From positions 1-19,483 of the forward strand of contig CAMTXX010000037.1 of NCBI GenBank assembly GCA_947085825.1: a stretch of 19,483 nt of DNA, in the 5' to 3' direction. This DNA is from JAOUFP01 sp947085825. Its GTDB lineage: Bacteria > Nitrospirota > Thermodesulfovibrionia > Thermodesulfovibrionales > UBA6898. The translations under genes were made by a program, and so were the position numbers. Numbering within the stretch: position 1 is the stretch's first letter; the number at the start of each line of letters is the position of its first letter. Below, piece by piece: positions 1 through 8,576 of the stretch. The notes under the pieces are model-generated. The model was not told the DNA's origin. It made no database searches and saw only the letters and a list, made by a program, of their open reading frames with translations.

Positions 1-116
1 AAAAGCAGATCAATACTTACAAAAAATTCAAAGCTCTTGTTGAAAAGTGGATCGATCTCTCCATCAAACACTCAAAAATCAAAATGGAACTGGCTAACCG
101 CAATCTGTTAAAATGA
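1..116 (+). CDS. C-terminal tail of an unidentified protein (5' end off window)
   Basis: An open frame enters from the left edge (codons begin at position 3) and ends at the TGA at 114-116, giving 37 residues. The tail is Lys-rich and probably helical (LVEKWIDLSIKHSKIKMELA, then NRNLLK). The amino-acid usage looks coding, and the other two forward frames look less protein-like or stop early. I do not recognise the family. The downstream porin reading frame could start at the ATG overlapping this stop (ATGA at 113-116), so the two genes may be co-transcribed. Function cannot be judged from this fragment. Confidence 0.55.
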   Translation, partial: KQINTYKKFKALVEKWIDLSIKHSKIKMELANRNLLK

Positions 117-163
117 TCGAGAACTCGGTACTCTCAAGATACCTAAAAAAATGGAGGTTTAAA

Positions 164-1498
164 ATGAAACTTAAAAGCATTACATGGGTACATTGTCTTA
201 TTCTCACAGCAGCGCTGGCAGCAGGATCAGGTTTTATCGCAAATAACGCGTATGCAACAAATGGATATTTTGCTCATGGGTTCAGTATAGAGAGCAAAGC
301 GCTGGGAGGCGCCGGCGTGGCATTGCCCCAAGGTTCGCTTGACGCATCGGTAAACCCTGCGCTTATGGCCTTTGTCGGCACACGCGCTGACATCTCTCTC
401 AGCATTTTCAACCCGAACAGAGAGTATACAGTTACGGGGACTGCAACTAATTTAGGTGGAGGCCTCCCCCCAGCATGTTTTCCTAACTGTCCATTTGGCC
501 TGGATGAGGGAACTGTCAAAAGTGACAGCAAATTCTTTCTTGTTCCTGCTATAGGAGCGAACTGGTCATTGAATGATAAAACATCAGTCGGAATTTCAAT
601 ATTCGGCAACGGCGGCATGAATACTGACTATGACAAGAAAACATACGAATCTCCCTATTTGCCGTCCAATGCCTCAAGCCCGACGGGTATTGATATGATG
701 CAGTTATTTATTGTGCCGACCCTTTCAGTAAAAGTAACACCGAAGCACGCTCTTGGTTTTAGTCCGATTATTGCTTATCAAAGTTTTGAGGCAAAGGGAC
801 TTCAGAACTTCAGTCCTTATTCAAGCGCCCCCTCTAAGCTCTATAACAATGGCCATGATGACTCTTATGGTTTTGGAGGGAGAATCGGATACTACGGAGA
901 GATTTTACCCTATCTAAGCCTTGGCGCATCCTATCAGACAAAAATATGGATGAGCAGGTTAAAAGATTATGCCGGTCTCTTTGCAGAACAGGGAGACTTT
1001 GATATACCTTCCAACTGGACGATCGGAATTGCTGTTAAGCCCACACCTGCATTGGCATTTCTCTTTGATGTTCAAAAGATCTATTACAGTGACATCAAAT
1101 CAGTTAATAACCGTCTGATCCCGGGGGTTACTTTGATCCCAGAGTCGCTGGGTAAAGACTGGGGCGCAGGATTCGGCTGGAAGGATATGACTGTCTACAA
1201 AATGGGTGTGCAGTGGAAGAGCAGCGAAGACTGGACCTGGAGAGCAGGCTATTCGTACGGCGAACAGCCAATTCCAAGCACTGAAATGATGTTTAACATC
1301 CTTGCACCAGGCGTTATTGAGCAGCACGCAACCGTTGGCTTCACAAAGGCTATATCAAAGACTCAGGACTTCAGCTTCTCTCTCATGCATGCTTTCTCAC
1401 ATACTGTCAGTGGATCAAATGCTCTTGACCCTGCACAGACTATTTCTTTAAAGATGAACCAGTGGGAAGGCACTGTAGGATACACCTGGAAATTCTAA
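164..1498 (+). CDS. FadL/OmpP1-family outer-membrane porin
   Basis: Predicted outer-membrane beta-barrel of the FadL/OmpP1/TodX family, which moves long-chain fatty acids or other hydrophobic compounds across the outer membrane. I choose the ATG at 164 over the in-frame ATG at 113. It has a GGAGG 6 nt upstream (153-157) and opens a classical signal peptide: Lys-rich start, hydrophobic core, cleavage near NAYA|TNGYFAHG. The mature N-terminus (TNGYFAHGFS...SKALGGAGVALPQG...SVNPALMAF) is the usual FadL plug-region signature. The rest alternates short beta-strands with Gly/Ser/Asn turns and ends in W-K-F, as barrels recognised by the Bam machinery do. The length of 445 residues is normal for the family. 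The substrate cannot be inferred. A strong hairpin terminator follows 25 bp after the stop. Confidence 0.9.
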   Translation: MKLKSITWVHCLILTAALAAGSGFIANNAYATNGYFAHGFSIESKALGGAGVALPQGSLDASVNPALMAFVGTRADISLSIFNPNREYTVTGTATNLGGGLPPACFPNCPFGLDEGTVKSDSKFFLVPAIGANWSLNDKTSVGISIFGNGGMNTDYDKKTYESPYLPSNASSPTGIDMMQLFIVPTLSVKVTPKHALGFSPIIAYQSFEAKGLQNFSPYSSAPSKLYNNGHDDSYGFGGRIGYYGEILPYLSLGASYQTKIWMSRLKDYAGLFAEQGDFDIPSNWTIGIAVKPTPALAFLFDVQKIYYSDIKSVNNRLIPGVTLIPESLGKDWGAGFGWKDMTVYKMGVQWKSSEDWTWRAGYSYGEQPIPSTEMMFNILAPGVIEQHATVGFTKAISKTQDFSFSLMHAFSHTVSGSNALDPAQTISLKMNQWEGTVGYTWKF

Positions 1499-1523
1499 AT
1501 AAATTTCATAAACGAAGTTTGCT

Positions 1524-1552
1524 AAAAGGGGAGCAGTTATGCTCCCCTTTTT
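1524..1552. terminator. Bidirectional intrinsic terminator
   Basis: Perfect 12-bp stem AAAAGGGGAGCA / TGCTCCCCTTTT with a 4-nt loop (1536-1539). It sits between the porin stop (1498) and the convergent protease stop (1567). The A-run on one side and T-run on the other let it act on both strands. Confidence 0.85.
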
Positions 1553-1566
1553 AGTCACATCATATC

Positions 1567-2400
1567 TTATACGATCTTGATCGGTATTGGAATAAAGGTA
1601 AGAACAAAGATGGCCAGTGATATCCATCCGATGATCTTCCTTCTTGGGTCAAGCGGCATATCAGAGTAAACTATCGGAGGATGCCTGAATCCGAGGATAA
1701 TCAGCAGCACTCCCCAGACTATCCATCCCTCCCATAACAAAAAGCCCATAATGAACATAAGGCCTATAAGTATTTTGGAAAAAACTTTATGTTTCTCTCC
1801 TAATAAGGCATAGAGTATATGTCCGCCGTCCAATTGCCCAACAGGTATAAGGTTAATGGACGTTACAAAAAAACCTATCCAGCCTGCCAGGGCAACAGGA
1901 TGCAGAAAAACATCATGGTTATCAGGAACTGTCCCGATAATTGTTCTGATCAAACCTTTAAACAGCAGGGAATCGCCAAGGGAGATAAGGTTGGCTGTAT
2001 CATGCACCGGCATGACCTGGGAAAGCGACAGGCCTATAATCGTTACTACGACTGATATAATGAACCCGGCGATCGGTCCTGAGGCTCCGATATCTATTAG
2101 GGCGTTTTTTGTTGTTATAGGGGATTTCATGCGTATTACAGCGCCAAAGGTCCCAAAGAGAGTTGGAGCAGGTATAAAGTATGGAAGGGAGGCCTCAATA
2201 TGATGTTTTTTGGAAGCGATATAATGGGAAAATTCATGGAATAAAAGTATGAGCAACAAGGCGATAGAGAATGGCAAACCTTTATATATCTTCATTGGAT
2301 CTTCAATTACATTTATGCCCTCATGCATGGCGCCGACGATTAAAGTTGAAAGAAGTGTCAGCACAAAAAGCGCTATATTCAGGTAAGGGATTTTTCTCAT
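1567..2400 (-). CDS. Site-2 protease family intramembrane metalloprotease (M50)
   Basis: Polytopic membrane protein of 277 residues. It has the zinc-binding HEFSH motif (residues 55-59) in a transmembrane helix and the second metal-ligand motif around Asp191 (NLIPVGQLDGGHI, residues 183-195). Together these define site-2 proteases, which cleave membrane-anchored substrates within the bilayer. No PDZ domain is visible between the motifs, unlike RseP, so it resembles the simpler S2P/EGY-like group. The region around residues 76-92 (FIPAPTLFGTFGAVIRM) is also typical of these proteases. It is the last gene of the thiL-DUF2062-rimO-protease operon. Its ATG overlaps the rimO TGA (ATGA, 2397-2400), implying translational coupling. 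The substrate is unknown. Confidence 0.88.
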   Translation of the reverse strand: MRKIPYLNIALFVLTLLSTLIVGAMHEGINVIEDPMKIYKGLPFSIALLLILLFHEFSHYIASKKHHIEASLPYFIPAPTLFGTFGAVIRMKSPITTKNALIDIGASGPIAGFIISVVVTIIGLSLSQVMPVHDTANLISLGDSLLFKGLIRTIIGTVPDNHDVFLHPVALAGWIGFFVTSINLIPVGQLDGGHILYALLGEKHKVFSKILIGLMFIMGFLLWEGWIVWGVLLIILGFRHPPIVYSDMPLDPRRKIIGWISLAIFVLTFIPIPIKIV

Positions 2401-3671
2401 GATATAATGCGCCCCTTCAGGTCATAATCATAGACATCTTCTATCTTCACCTGCACAAAACTGCCTTTTTCAGCTTTGCTGTCATGGATGAGGACAACTC
2501 CATCGATTTCAGGCGCCTGGGAATAGATCCTTGCGACAGCGATATTATCTTCGATGTCATCAACAAGGGCTTTAAAGGTCTTGCCGACAAGCCTTTTATT
2601 CTTTTCAAGAGAGATTTCGGACTGAACAGTCATTATCCTGTTGAACCGTTCAGATTTCATCTTTTTTGATACCTGCCCTTTCAAGGCAAAGGCCGCGCTC
2701 CCCTCTTCCTTTGAATACATAAAAACACCCAGCCTGTCGAACTTTATTCTCTGCACGAATTTGACCATAGCGCTGAATTCAGCCTCAGTCTCCTGGGGAA
2801 AGCCGACTATCAAGGTGGTGCGGATATTGACATCGGAGATGCTATTTCTGAGCTTTGCTATAAGTTTTTCAAAATAACTCCTGCTCCCTCCCCTTCCCAT
2901 AAGCTGCAACATCTTCTTTTCAGAATGCTGAAGAGGCATGTCAATATACTTACAGACCTTATCTTCAGCAGCTATTGTCCTGATCAGTTCATCGTCAATC
3001 GATGTGGGATAAAGGTAAAGCAGGCGTATCCAGAAATCTCCTTTAAGGGATGTGATTTCCCTGATAAGACGGCTCAAATTATAATCTTTCAGGTCAATGC
3101 CGTATTCGGTAATGTCCTGTGCGATCAGGATCAGTTCTTTCTTTCCTGATTGTATAAGGGCTTCTGCTTCTTCTAATATCCGGTCAGACGGGATACTCTG
3201 GAACTTTCCCCGTATCTGGGGGATGACACAATAAGAGCATTTTTTGTCACAACCCTCTGCAATCTTCAGGTAAGCATAGGGTGTTTCCGTAAGTTTTTCA
3301 GAAGGCCCGGTAATGGTCGGTTTAGTGATAATTTTACTGCAGTAAGCAACGATCTTGTCATCATCTCCGACACCCCAAAGCGCGTCTATTTCCGGAATCT
3401 CTCTTTTGAGGTCCTCACCATGTCTTTTTGCCAGACAACCAAAGACCAGAAGCTTTTTTTTCTTTCCCTTTAATTTTGACAGCCTTAATATTTCATCTAT
3501 GGACTCTTTCTTTGCGCTCTCGATAAATCCGCAGGTATTGATTATCAGAATATCCGATTCCCCGGGATTTGAAGAATAAAAAATTCCCTGTTCCTCAAGT
3601 TTTTTGAGGAGTTTCTCTGAATCAACGAGATTCTTCGGACAACCGAGACTCAGGAGAGAGACTTTACCCAT
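2397..3671 (-). CDS. rimO: Ribosomal protein S12 methylthiotransferase RimO
   Basis: Radical-SAM methylthiotransferase that adds a methylthio group to a conserved Asp of ribosomal protein S12. The N-terminal domain carries the three cysteines of the auxiliary Fe-S cluster: C11 (SLGCPKN), C47 (INTCGF) and C79. The radical-SAM CxxxCxxC is C141-C145-C148 in EGCDKKCSYCVIPQIRG. A C-terminal TRAM-like domain follows (about residues 355-424). SLGCPKNLVDSE at the start separates RimO from the related MiaB. The length of 424 residues is normal. Its ATG lies inside the end of the DUF2062 gene (8-nt overlap, 3664-3671), and its stop overlaps the protease start, so it is a tightly coupled operon member. 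Confidence 0.95.
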   Translation of the reverse strand: MGKVSLLSLGCPKNLVDSEKLLKKLEEQGIFYSSNPGESDILIINTCGFIESAKKESIDEILRLSKLKGKKKKLLVFGCLAKRHGEDLKREIPEIDALWGVGDDDKIVAYCSKIITKPTITGPSEKLTETPYAYLKIAEGCDKKCSYCVIPQIRGKFQSIPSDRILEEAEALIQSGKKELILIAQDITEYGIDLKDYNLSRLIREITSLKGDFWIRLLYLYPTSIDDELIRTIAAEDKVCKYIDMPLQHSEKKMLQLMGRGGSRSYFEKLIAKLRNSISDVNIRTTLIVGFPQETEAEFSAMVKFVQRIKFDRLGVFMYSKEEGSAAFALKGQVSKKMKSERFNRIMTVQSEISLEKNKRLVGKTFKALVDDIEDNIAVARIYSQAPEIDGVVLIHDSKAEKGSFVQVKIEDVYDYDLKGRIIS

Positions 3672-4035
3672 GATATTTCTTTGCCGCCTTGTATATTAAA
3701 AAATAGCTGACGACCGCTGATATGATACCTAACGCAGTGGTACCGATCAGAAAAGGAAGCAATAAAGGACGAAACTCTTTAAAAAAGCCGAAGAGCGTAA
3801 TGTGAGACCAATCAATTTCAGGGATAAGATTGTCCATCCCCATAAGCCTGGCCCCAACCCATGTTCCAAAGGAATAGATAGGCACAATAGTCCAGGGATT
3901 TGTTACAAACACTCCTGCCAGGGTTATTAACCGGTTAAGCCTGAATAACCACGCTGCAAGGAGCCCAAGAACTGTATGTATCCCAAGCAGAGGGGACATG
4001 CCGATAAATACACCAATCGCAAAAGCCGCTGCCAT
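3664..4035 (-). CDS. DUF2062 membrane protein (start uncertain, possibly ATT at 4095)
   Basis: Small integral membrane protein of the DUF2062 family, shown by FAIGVFIGMSPLLGIHT near the start, NRLITLAGVFVTNPWTIVP in the middle and a C-terminal membrane helix. The family function is not established. The ATG at 4035 gives 123 residues and has no Shine-Dalgarno sequence. It also begins in the middle of the usual family N-terminus. The frame stays open for about 24 codons upstream and encodes a family-like stretch (FREKLRHILLIKESPRK) just before MAAAFAIG. That extension has no ATG, GTG or TTG. An ATT at 4093-4095 lies 8 nt after an AAAAGG and would give 143 residues. It sits between thiL, whose end the extension would overlap, and rimO. 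Confidence 0.82.
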   Translation of the reverse strand: MAAAFAIGVFIGMSPLLGIHTVLGLLAAWLFRLNRLITLAGVFVTNPWTIVPIYSFGTWVGARLMGMDNLIPEIDWSHITLFGFFKEFRPLLLPFLIGTTALGIISAVVSYFLIYKAAKKYHG

Positions 4036-4081
4036 TTTGCGGGGTGATTCTTTAATTAATAAGATGTGCCTGAGTTTTTCT

Positions 4082-5071
4082 CTAAATTTTAAAATGTTGA
4101 TAGCCTTTTATTGATGCCTTTTTCCTGACTCCATTCTCGCCAGCAAAGTATATACCGGTCTTTATGACTTCTCCGATACAATAGGCGTTTACTTTTTTGC
4201 CTGCCGGAGCTGTAAACAGGAGCTCATAATCTTCTCCGCCGCCACATGCAAGATCCAGGGGAGAAAGGCCGAGATATTCAGACGCCTTTTTAAGTTCGTT
4301 TGATATGGGAATGCGGCCTGTATAAATCAACGCGCCAACTTTACTTTCCCTGCAGAGCCTTGAAAGATCTATCATCAAACCATCACTAATATCAATCATG
4401 GCGGTGGCTGCCTTTAAAAACCGCTGGGGGGGTCTTGCAACAGGCATCAGATGTCTCTCGATAAGAGGAGAGACAATGTCCCAGGGCAATGGGAATTTTT
4501 GTTTCCTGCCTTGCTCTATGGCAATTTTCTTCCTGAGGGTTTTCATCAGTGCAAGCCCGCAGGCAGCATCACCTGTATGTCCGGTGACATATATCCTGTC
4601 GCCCACCCTGGCGCCTCTTCTGCCGAGAAACTCTTTGGCGTAACCTGTCACTGTTGCTGATAATACGATCTTATCTGAAGATGATATATCGCCGCCTATC
4701 AGTGAAATCCCGTATCTTTTCATGGCTGTTTCAATACCGTCAAAGAATTTTGAGAAAAATTCCAGCGTAGTATCTTTAGTTGCGGAAAAGTTAAGCAGCA
4801 GAAATTTCGGGGCTCCACCCATTGCGTATATATCACTGACATTTACGGAAACCAGCTTAAAGCCCAGTTGAAAGGGGGTTGTCCAGGAGAGATCAAAATG
4901 CACACCCTCCACCATCATATCCGTAGTAAGAAGCATATGCCCTCTCTGCGGACGTATGACAGCGGCATCATCTCCAATACCCAATACAATAGCAGAAGAC
5001 TTTTTGCCAAACCGTTTTCTGAGAATTTCCAGAAGGGAAAGCTCCCCTGCTTCAGAAAACTTCATATCCAA
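4082..5071 (-). CDS. thiL: Thiamine-monophosphate kinase
   Basis: ATP-dependent enzyme that phosphorylates thiamine monophosphate to thiamine diphosphate, the last step of cofactor synthesis. Motifs seen in order: the Asp-rich GIGDDAAVI (about residues 31-39), TTDMMVEGVHFD, SVNVSDIYAMGG, GGDISSSDK, a Gly-rich GHTGDAACG, AMIDISDGL and LACGGGEDYELLF near the C-terminus. These are the metal, ATP and substrate sites of the AIRS/ThiL superfamily. The length (327-329 residues) is normal. The start may be TTG at 5071 or ATG at 5065. Neither has a clear Shine-Dalgarno sequence, and I slightly prefer the ATG. It heads the operon with DUF2062, rimO and the protease. Confidence 0.94.
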   Translation of the reverse strand: MDMKFSEAGELSLLEILRKRFGKKSSAIVLGIGDDAAVIRPQRGHMLLTTDMMVEGVHFDLSWTTPFQLGFKLVSVNVSDIYAMGGAPKFLLLNFSATKDTTLEFFSKFFDGIETAMKRYGISLIGGDISSSDKIVLSATVTGYAKEFLGRRGARVGDRIYVTGHTGDAACGLALMKTLRKKIAIEQGRKQKFPLPWDIVSPLIERHLMPVARPPQRFLKAATAMIDISDGLMIDLSRLCRESKVGALIYTGRIPISNELKKASEYLGLSPLDLACGGGEDYELLFTAPAGKKVNAYCIGEVIKTGIYFAGENGVRKKASIKGYQHFKI

Positions 5072-5115
5072 CAGGGTCTATGGAGTAACAGAAATAGAAA
5101 CTATCAAGGTATTTA

Positions 5116-5194
5116 GGCCGAAGGCTGAAGGCTGAAGTACCTAAAAGCCTTTCGCCGCCCACCTTCAGTCTATTCACCTTCAGTCTATCCACCT
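5116..5194. repeat. Short tandem repeats in the lon-thiL spacer
   Basis: The 134-bp spacer holds two small tandem arrays. A 7-bp unit occurs three times at 5116-5136 (GGCCGAA, GGCTGAA, GGCTGAA). A 15-bp unit (CACCTTCAGTCTATT/C) occurs twice at 5160-5189, with a partial third copy from 5190. CTTCAG in the second array is complementary to CTGAAG in the first, so the RNA could fold. No T-tract marks it as a terminator. Confidence 0.7.
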
Positions 5195-5205
5195 GAGTAG
5201 TTACC

Positions 5206-7581
5206 CTATTTCTTACCTTTCTTTTTATCTATTAAAGCCACTTTCAGCACCTGATCCATGGTATCTGCAAAAATAAATTCCATATCTTTTTTAATATATT
5301 TTGGAATATCATCAATATCTTTTTTATTACGTTTAGGTAAAATTATCTTCTTTATGCCCATCCTTTTGGCAGCAAGAGATTTTTCCTTGAGCCCCCCGAT
5401 TGGAAGCACCCTTCCTCTCAGGGTCACCTCTCCTGTCATGGCAATGTTCTTATTGACAGGTTTTCCTGTAAAGACAGAGGCCAGAGCTGTCGCAATTGTA
5501 ATGCCTGCGGAAGGTCCGTCTTTAGGAATCGCACCGGCAGGCACATGGATATGAATATCTGTTGTTGAAAATACGTCCTCACTAATGCCCAGTATTTGGG
5601 CCTTTGAGCGAATATAACTGAGCGCTGCCTGGGCAGACTCCTTCATGACGTCACCTAACTGTCCTGTCAGGGTAAGACTCCCCTTGCCCTTCATGGTCGT
5701 AGCTTCTATGTAGATAACATCCCCTCCGGCTTCAGTCCATGCCAGTCCGGTAGAAACCCCGACTTCATCATACTCCATTTCTTCTTCGGGTAAAAATTTG
5801 GGAGACCCAAGAAAACTATGAAGATTTTTAGCTGTAATCTCAAATTTCCTGTCTTTCCCTTCTGCTATGCGCTTTGCTACTTTTCTGCAGAGGTTGGCTA
5901 TTTCCCTTTCAAGGTTTCTTACGCCGGCCTCTCTTGTATATTGAGATATTAAAAGTTTGAGACCCTCATCCGACAGATTTACGATCTTGCTGGTAAGGCC
6001 ATGTTCTTCCAACTGCTTTGGCAGAAGATATTTTCTGGCAATACCAAGTTTTTCTTCCTCTGTATATCCTGACAAATATATGATTTCCATCCTGTCTCTA
6101 AGAGGACCGGGAATCGTATCAGCAAGATTGCCTGTTGTTATGAACATTACCTTTGAAAGATCAAACGGCACAGTCAGATAATGATCGGCAAATGCAAAAT
6201 TCTGTTCAGGGTCCAATACCTCAAGCAAGGCGGATGAAGGGTCACCCCTGAAATCCTTTCCTACCTTATCAATCTCATCCAGCATGAAAAGAGGGTTATT
6301 GGTCCCCGCATGTTTTATCCCCTGTATTATCCTGCCCGGCAAGGCGCCGACATATGTTCTGCGATGGCCTCTGATTTCGGCTTCATCCCTGACGCCGCCG
6401 AGAGACATGCGGACAAATTCTCTTCCCAGCGCCCTTGCGATAGACCTTCCTAACGAAGTTTTCCCTACTCCCGGAGGTCCGATAAAGCAAATAATCGGGC
6501 CTTTCATCTTCTCCTTGATCTTCCTGACACTGAGATATTCGAGGATTCTTTCCTTGACTTTCTCAAGATCATAATGATCATCATTTAAAACTTTTTTTGC
6601 GGCTTTTATGTCCAGATTATCTTTTGTGCTCTTGGACCAGGGAAGTTCCACCAGCCAGTCAAGATACGTTCTTATGGTAGAGGACTCTGCGCTGTCAGGA
6701 TGCATTTTCTCAAGACGCTTCAACTGTTTCTCCGCCTCTTTCGTTACTTTTTCAGGCATCCTGGCTTCTTCGATTTTTTTCCTGAACTCTTTTGCCTCTT
6801 CCGCCCTTTCATCAAAGTCTCCGAGTTCTTTCTGGATGGCCTTTAGTTGTTCTCTCAAATAATATTCTCTCTGCGTCTTGTCTATTTCTCCTCTGGCCTC
6901 AGATTGGATCTTCTGCTGCACAATAAGGAGTTCTATTTCCCTGCCTAAGATATCACTGACGCGCTTTAACCTTTGAACCGGATCCGATATCTCGATGATC
7001 TCCTGCGCCTGTTCAGTTTTTAATCCCAGATTTGATGCCACCAAATCAGCAAGCCTTCCAGGGTCATCAAGGTTCTCAATTACTACCATAATGTCAGGAA
7101 GGATTGTCTTGCCGTATGAAACAGCTTTATCAAGCTGCTCCTTGACGGTCCTGAGCTGGGCCTCATCCTCGATATTAAGAGAAGGAAGCTTCATCTCCTC
7201 AACTTTTTCAATATCAGCTGTAATAAAAGGATCTGACTGCGTAAAATGAGCAACCTTTGCTTTGGACAATCCCTGCACTAAAACTTTCACTCTCCCATCA
7301 GGCAGCTTCAGCATCCTTATAATCATTCCGACCGTGCCTATGTTGTAGAGGTCGCCGGCTGCCGGATTTTCGATGCTTAAATCCCTCTGAGTCAAAAGGA
7401 GAATCATCCTGTTTGAACTGAGCGCATGCTCTATCGCCTTTATGGATATCTCCCTGCCTACAAAAAGCGGTATTATCATATAAGGAAAAACCACAATATC
7501 CCTTACAGGAAGGACCGGAATATTCCCGGGAATCTGAACTTCTTTATCAACTAAATCAATATATTTATCTTTTTCTGCCAT
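5206..7581 (-). CDS. lon: ATP-dependent Lon protease
   Basis: Full-length Lon (791 residues), the cytoplasmic AAA+ serine protease for damaged and regulatory proteins. Order of parts: N-terminal substrate-binding domain (from IPGNIPVLPVRDIVVFPYM), coiled-coil region (about 240-295), Walker A GPPGVGKT (368-375), Walker B LFMLDEID (Asp435-Glu436), sensor regions, and a C-terminal protease domain with the Ser-Lys dyad Ser691 (PKDGPSAGI) and Lys734 (GGLKEKSLAAKR). The spacing of the dyad matches E. coli Lon. The ATG is preceded by AGAGGAG with good spacing. The gene lies 55 bp behind galU. That gap holds AT-rich promoter-like sequence and a small inverted repeat CTGCA-N5-TGCAG (7603-7617), so lon may have its own promoter. 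No clear terminator follows. Confidence 0.97.
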   Translation of the reverse strand: MAEKDKYIDLVDKEVQIPGNIPVLPVRDIVVFPYMIIPLFVGREISIKAIEHALSSNRMILLLTQRDLSIENPAAGDLYNIGTVGMIIRMLKLPDGRVKVLVQGLSKAKVAHFTQSDPFITADIEKVEEMKLPSLNIEDEAQLRTVKEQLDKAVSYGKTILPDIMVVIENLDDPGRLADLVASNLGLKTEQAQEIIEISDPVQRLKRVSDILGREIELLIVQQKIQSEARGEIDKTQREYYLREQLKAIQKELGDFDERAEEAKEFRKKIEEARMPEKVTKEAEKQLKRLEKMHPDSAESSTIRTYLDWLVELPWSKSTKDNLDIKAAKKVLNDDHYDLEKVKERILEYLSVRKIKEKMKGPIICFIGPPGVGKTSLGRSIARALGREFVRMSLGGVRDEAEIRGHRRTYVGALPGRIIQGIKHAGTNNPLFMLDEIDKVGKDFRGDPSSALLEVLDPEQNFAFADHYLTVPFDLSKVMFITTGNLADTIPGPLRDRMEIIYLSGYTEEEKLGIARKYLLPKQLEEHGLTSKIVNLSDEGLKLLISQYTREAGVRNLEREIANLCRKVAKRIAEGKDRKFEITAKNLHSFLGSPKFLPEEEMEYDEVGVSTGLAWTEAGGDVIYIEATTMKGKGSLTLTGQLGDVMKESAQAALSYIRSKAQILGISEDVFSTTDIHIHVPAGAIPKDGPSAGITIATALASVFTGKPVNKNIAMTGEVTLRGRVLPIGGLKEKSLAAKRMGIKKIILPKRNKKDIDDIPKYIKKDMEFIFADTMDQVLKVALIDKKKGKK

Positions 7582-7636
7582 CCTGTCTCCTCTTTATAAA
7601 TTCTGCATAATTTGCAGATAATACTATAACTAATTT

Positions 7637-8524
7637 TTATAATTTATCCGTGCTTATTTGTTTTGCAACACTGAGTAAATGTCTTTTAAATTCCCCGGAG
7701 AGTTCAGGGTTTTTAATTGCAAAATCTATCGTGGCCTTCAGGTATCCGAGTTTATCTCCGGCATCGTATCTCTTTCCTTTAAAAAGAACTCCATATACCG
7801 GCCTTGATTTTAACAAAATACGGATAGCGTCTGTAAGCTGTATTTCCCCGCCTTTGCCAGGCTTGGCTTTTTCAAGCACCTCGAATATGTCCGGTGTAAG
7901 TATATACCTGCCTATAATTGCAAGGTCGGACGGAGCCTTTTCCTGATCGGGTTTTTCGATAAGATTATTTACTCTGTAAACCCCTTCACGTTCCTTGACG
8001 CCATCTATAACTCCATACCTGTGGATTTCCGTCATAGGAACTTGCTGAAGTGCAAGAATAGGACTTTTAAGCGTTTTATAGAGTTTTATCATATCCTGCA
8101 AGAGAGTTTCTTCCGGAGGAATGATATCGTCACTCAGAATAACTGCAAAGGGCTCGTCCTTAACAAAAGGTTTTGCGCATAAAATAGCATGACCAAGGCC
8201 TAAGGCATAACCTTGCCGTATATATGCTATATTGATGTTGCTCAATCTGTTTATTTCTTCCAGGAGTTTGTGTTTTCCGCTTTTTTTCAGATTGTCTTCG
8301 AGTTCAAAAGCGCAATCAAAATGGTCTTCAATAGTTCTTTTATGCTTTCCGGTAATAATAAGGAACTCGTTTAAGCCGCACGCAATCGCCTCTTCTACGC
8401 CATATTGAATCATCGGTTTGTCAACAATAGGCAGCATCTCCTTTGGAGATGCTTTTGTTGCAGGCAGAAATCGTGTCCCAAGTCCGGCTGCCGGGAATAT
8501 AGCTTTTTTTATGCTTTCTGACAT
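7637..8524 (-). CDS. galU: UTP-glucose-1-phosphate uridylyltransferase
   Basis: GalU makes UDP-glucose from UTP and glucose-1-phosphate for envelope polysaccharides. The N-terminus carries the nucleotide-binding signature PAAGLGTRFLPATKASPKEM (residues 11-30). Further typical stretches are KPMIQYGVEEAIACGL, ILSDDIIP (metal-binding aspartates), GVIDGV, LIEKPDQEKAPSDLAIIGRY and GGEIQLTDAI. The length (295 residues) is normal. The ATG has no Shine-Dalgarno sequence. Instead an extended -10 (TGTTATAAT) lies upstream with exactly 7 nt between TATAAT and ATG, predicting a leaderless mRNA. Lon follows in the same direction. Confidence 0.95.
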   Translation of the reverse strand: MSESIKKAIFPAAGLGTRFLPATKASPKEMLPIVDKPMIQYGVEEAIACGLNEFLIITGKHKRTIEDHFDCAFELEDNLKKSGKHKLLEEINRLSNINIAYIRQGYALGLGHAILCAKPFVKDEPFAVILSDDIIPPEETLLQDMIKLYKTLKSPILALQQVPMTEIHRYGVIDGVKEREGVYRVNNLIEKPDQEKAPSDLAIIGRYILTPDIFEVLEKAKPGKGGEIQLTDAIRILLKSRPVYGVLFKGKRYDAGDKLGYLKATIDFAIKNPELSGEFKRHLLSVAKQISTDKL

Positions 8525-8531
8525 TAGATTA

Positions 8532-8540
8532 ATTATAACA
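8532..8540 (-). promoter_or_regulatory. Extended -10 promoter of galU
   Basis: Read on the minus strand, TGTTATAAT is an extended -10 (TGnTATAAT). The last base of TATAAT (8532) is 7 nt before the ATG (8524-8522), so transcription should start at or next to the A of the ATG. No good -35 is visible (best is CGTCCA at 17-bp spacing), which fits an extended -10 promoter. Confidence 0.6.
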
Positions 8541-8576
8541 CAGACTTTACTGAATGGACGAAGAATAATCGTAATA

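Noticed and set aside
274..618. Minus-strand 114-codon frame inside the porin gene
   Set aside because: Antisense shadow of a well-supported gene, with no ribosome-binding site or recognisable domain.
5116..5194. CRISPR array
   Set aside because: Repeat units of 7 and 15 bp without unique spacers are not CRISPR-like, and no cas genes are nearby.
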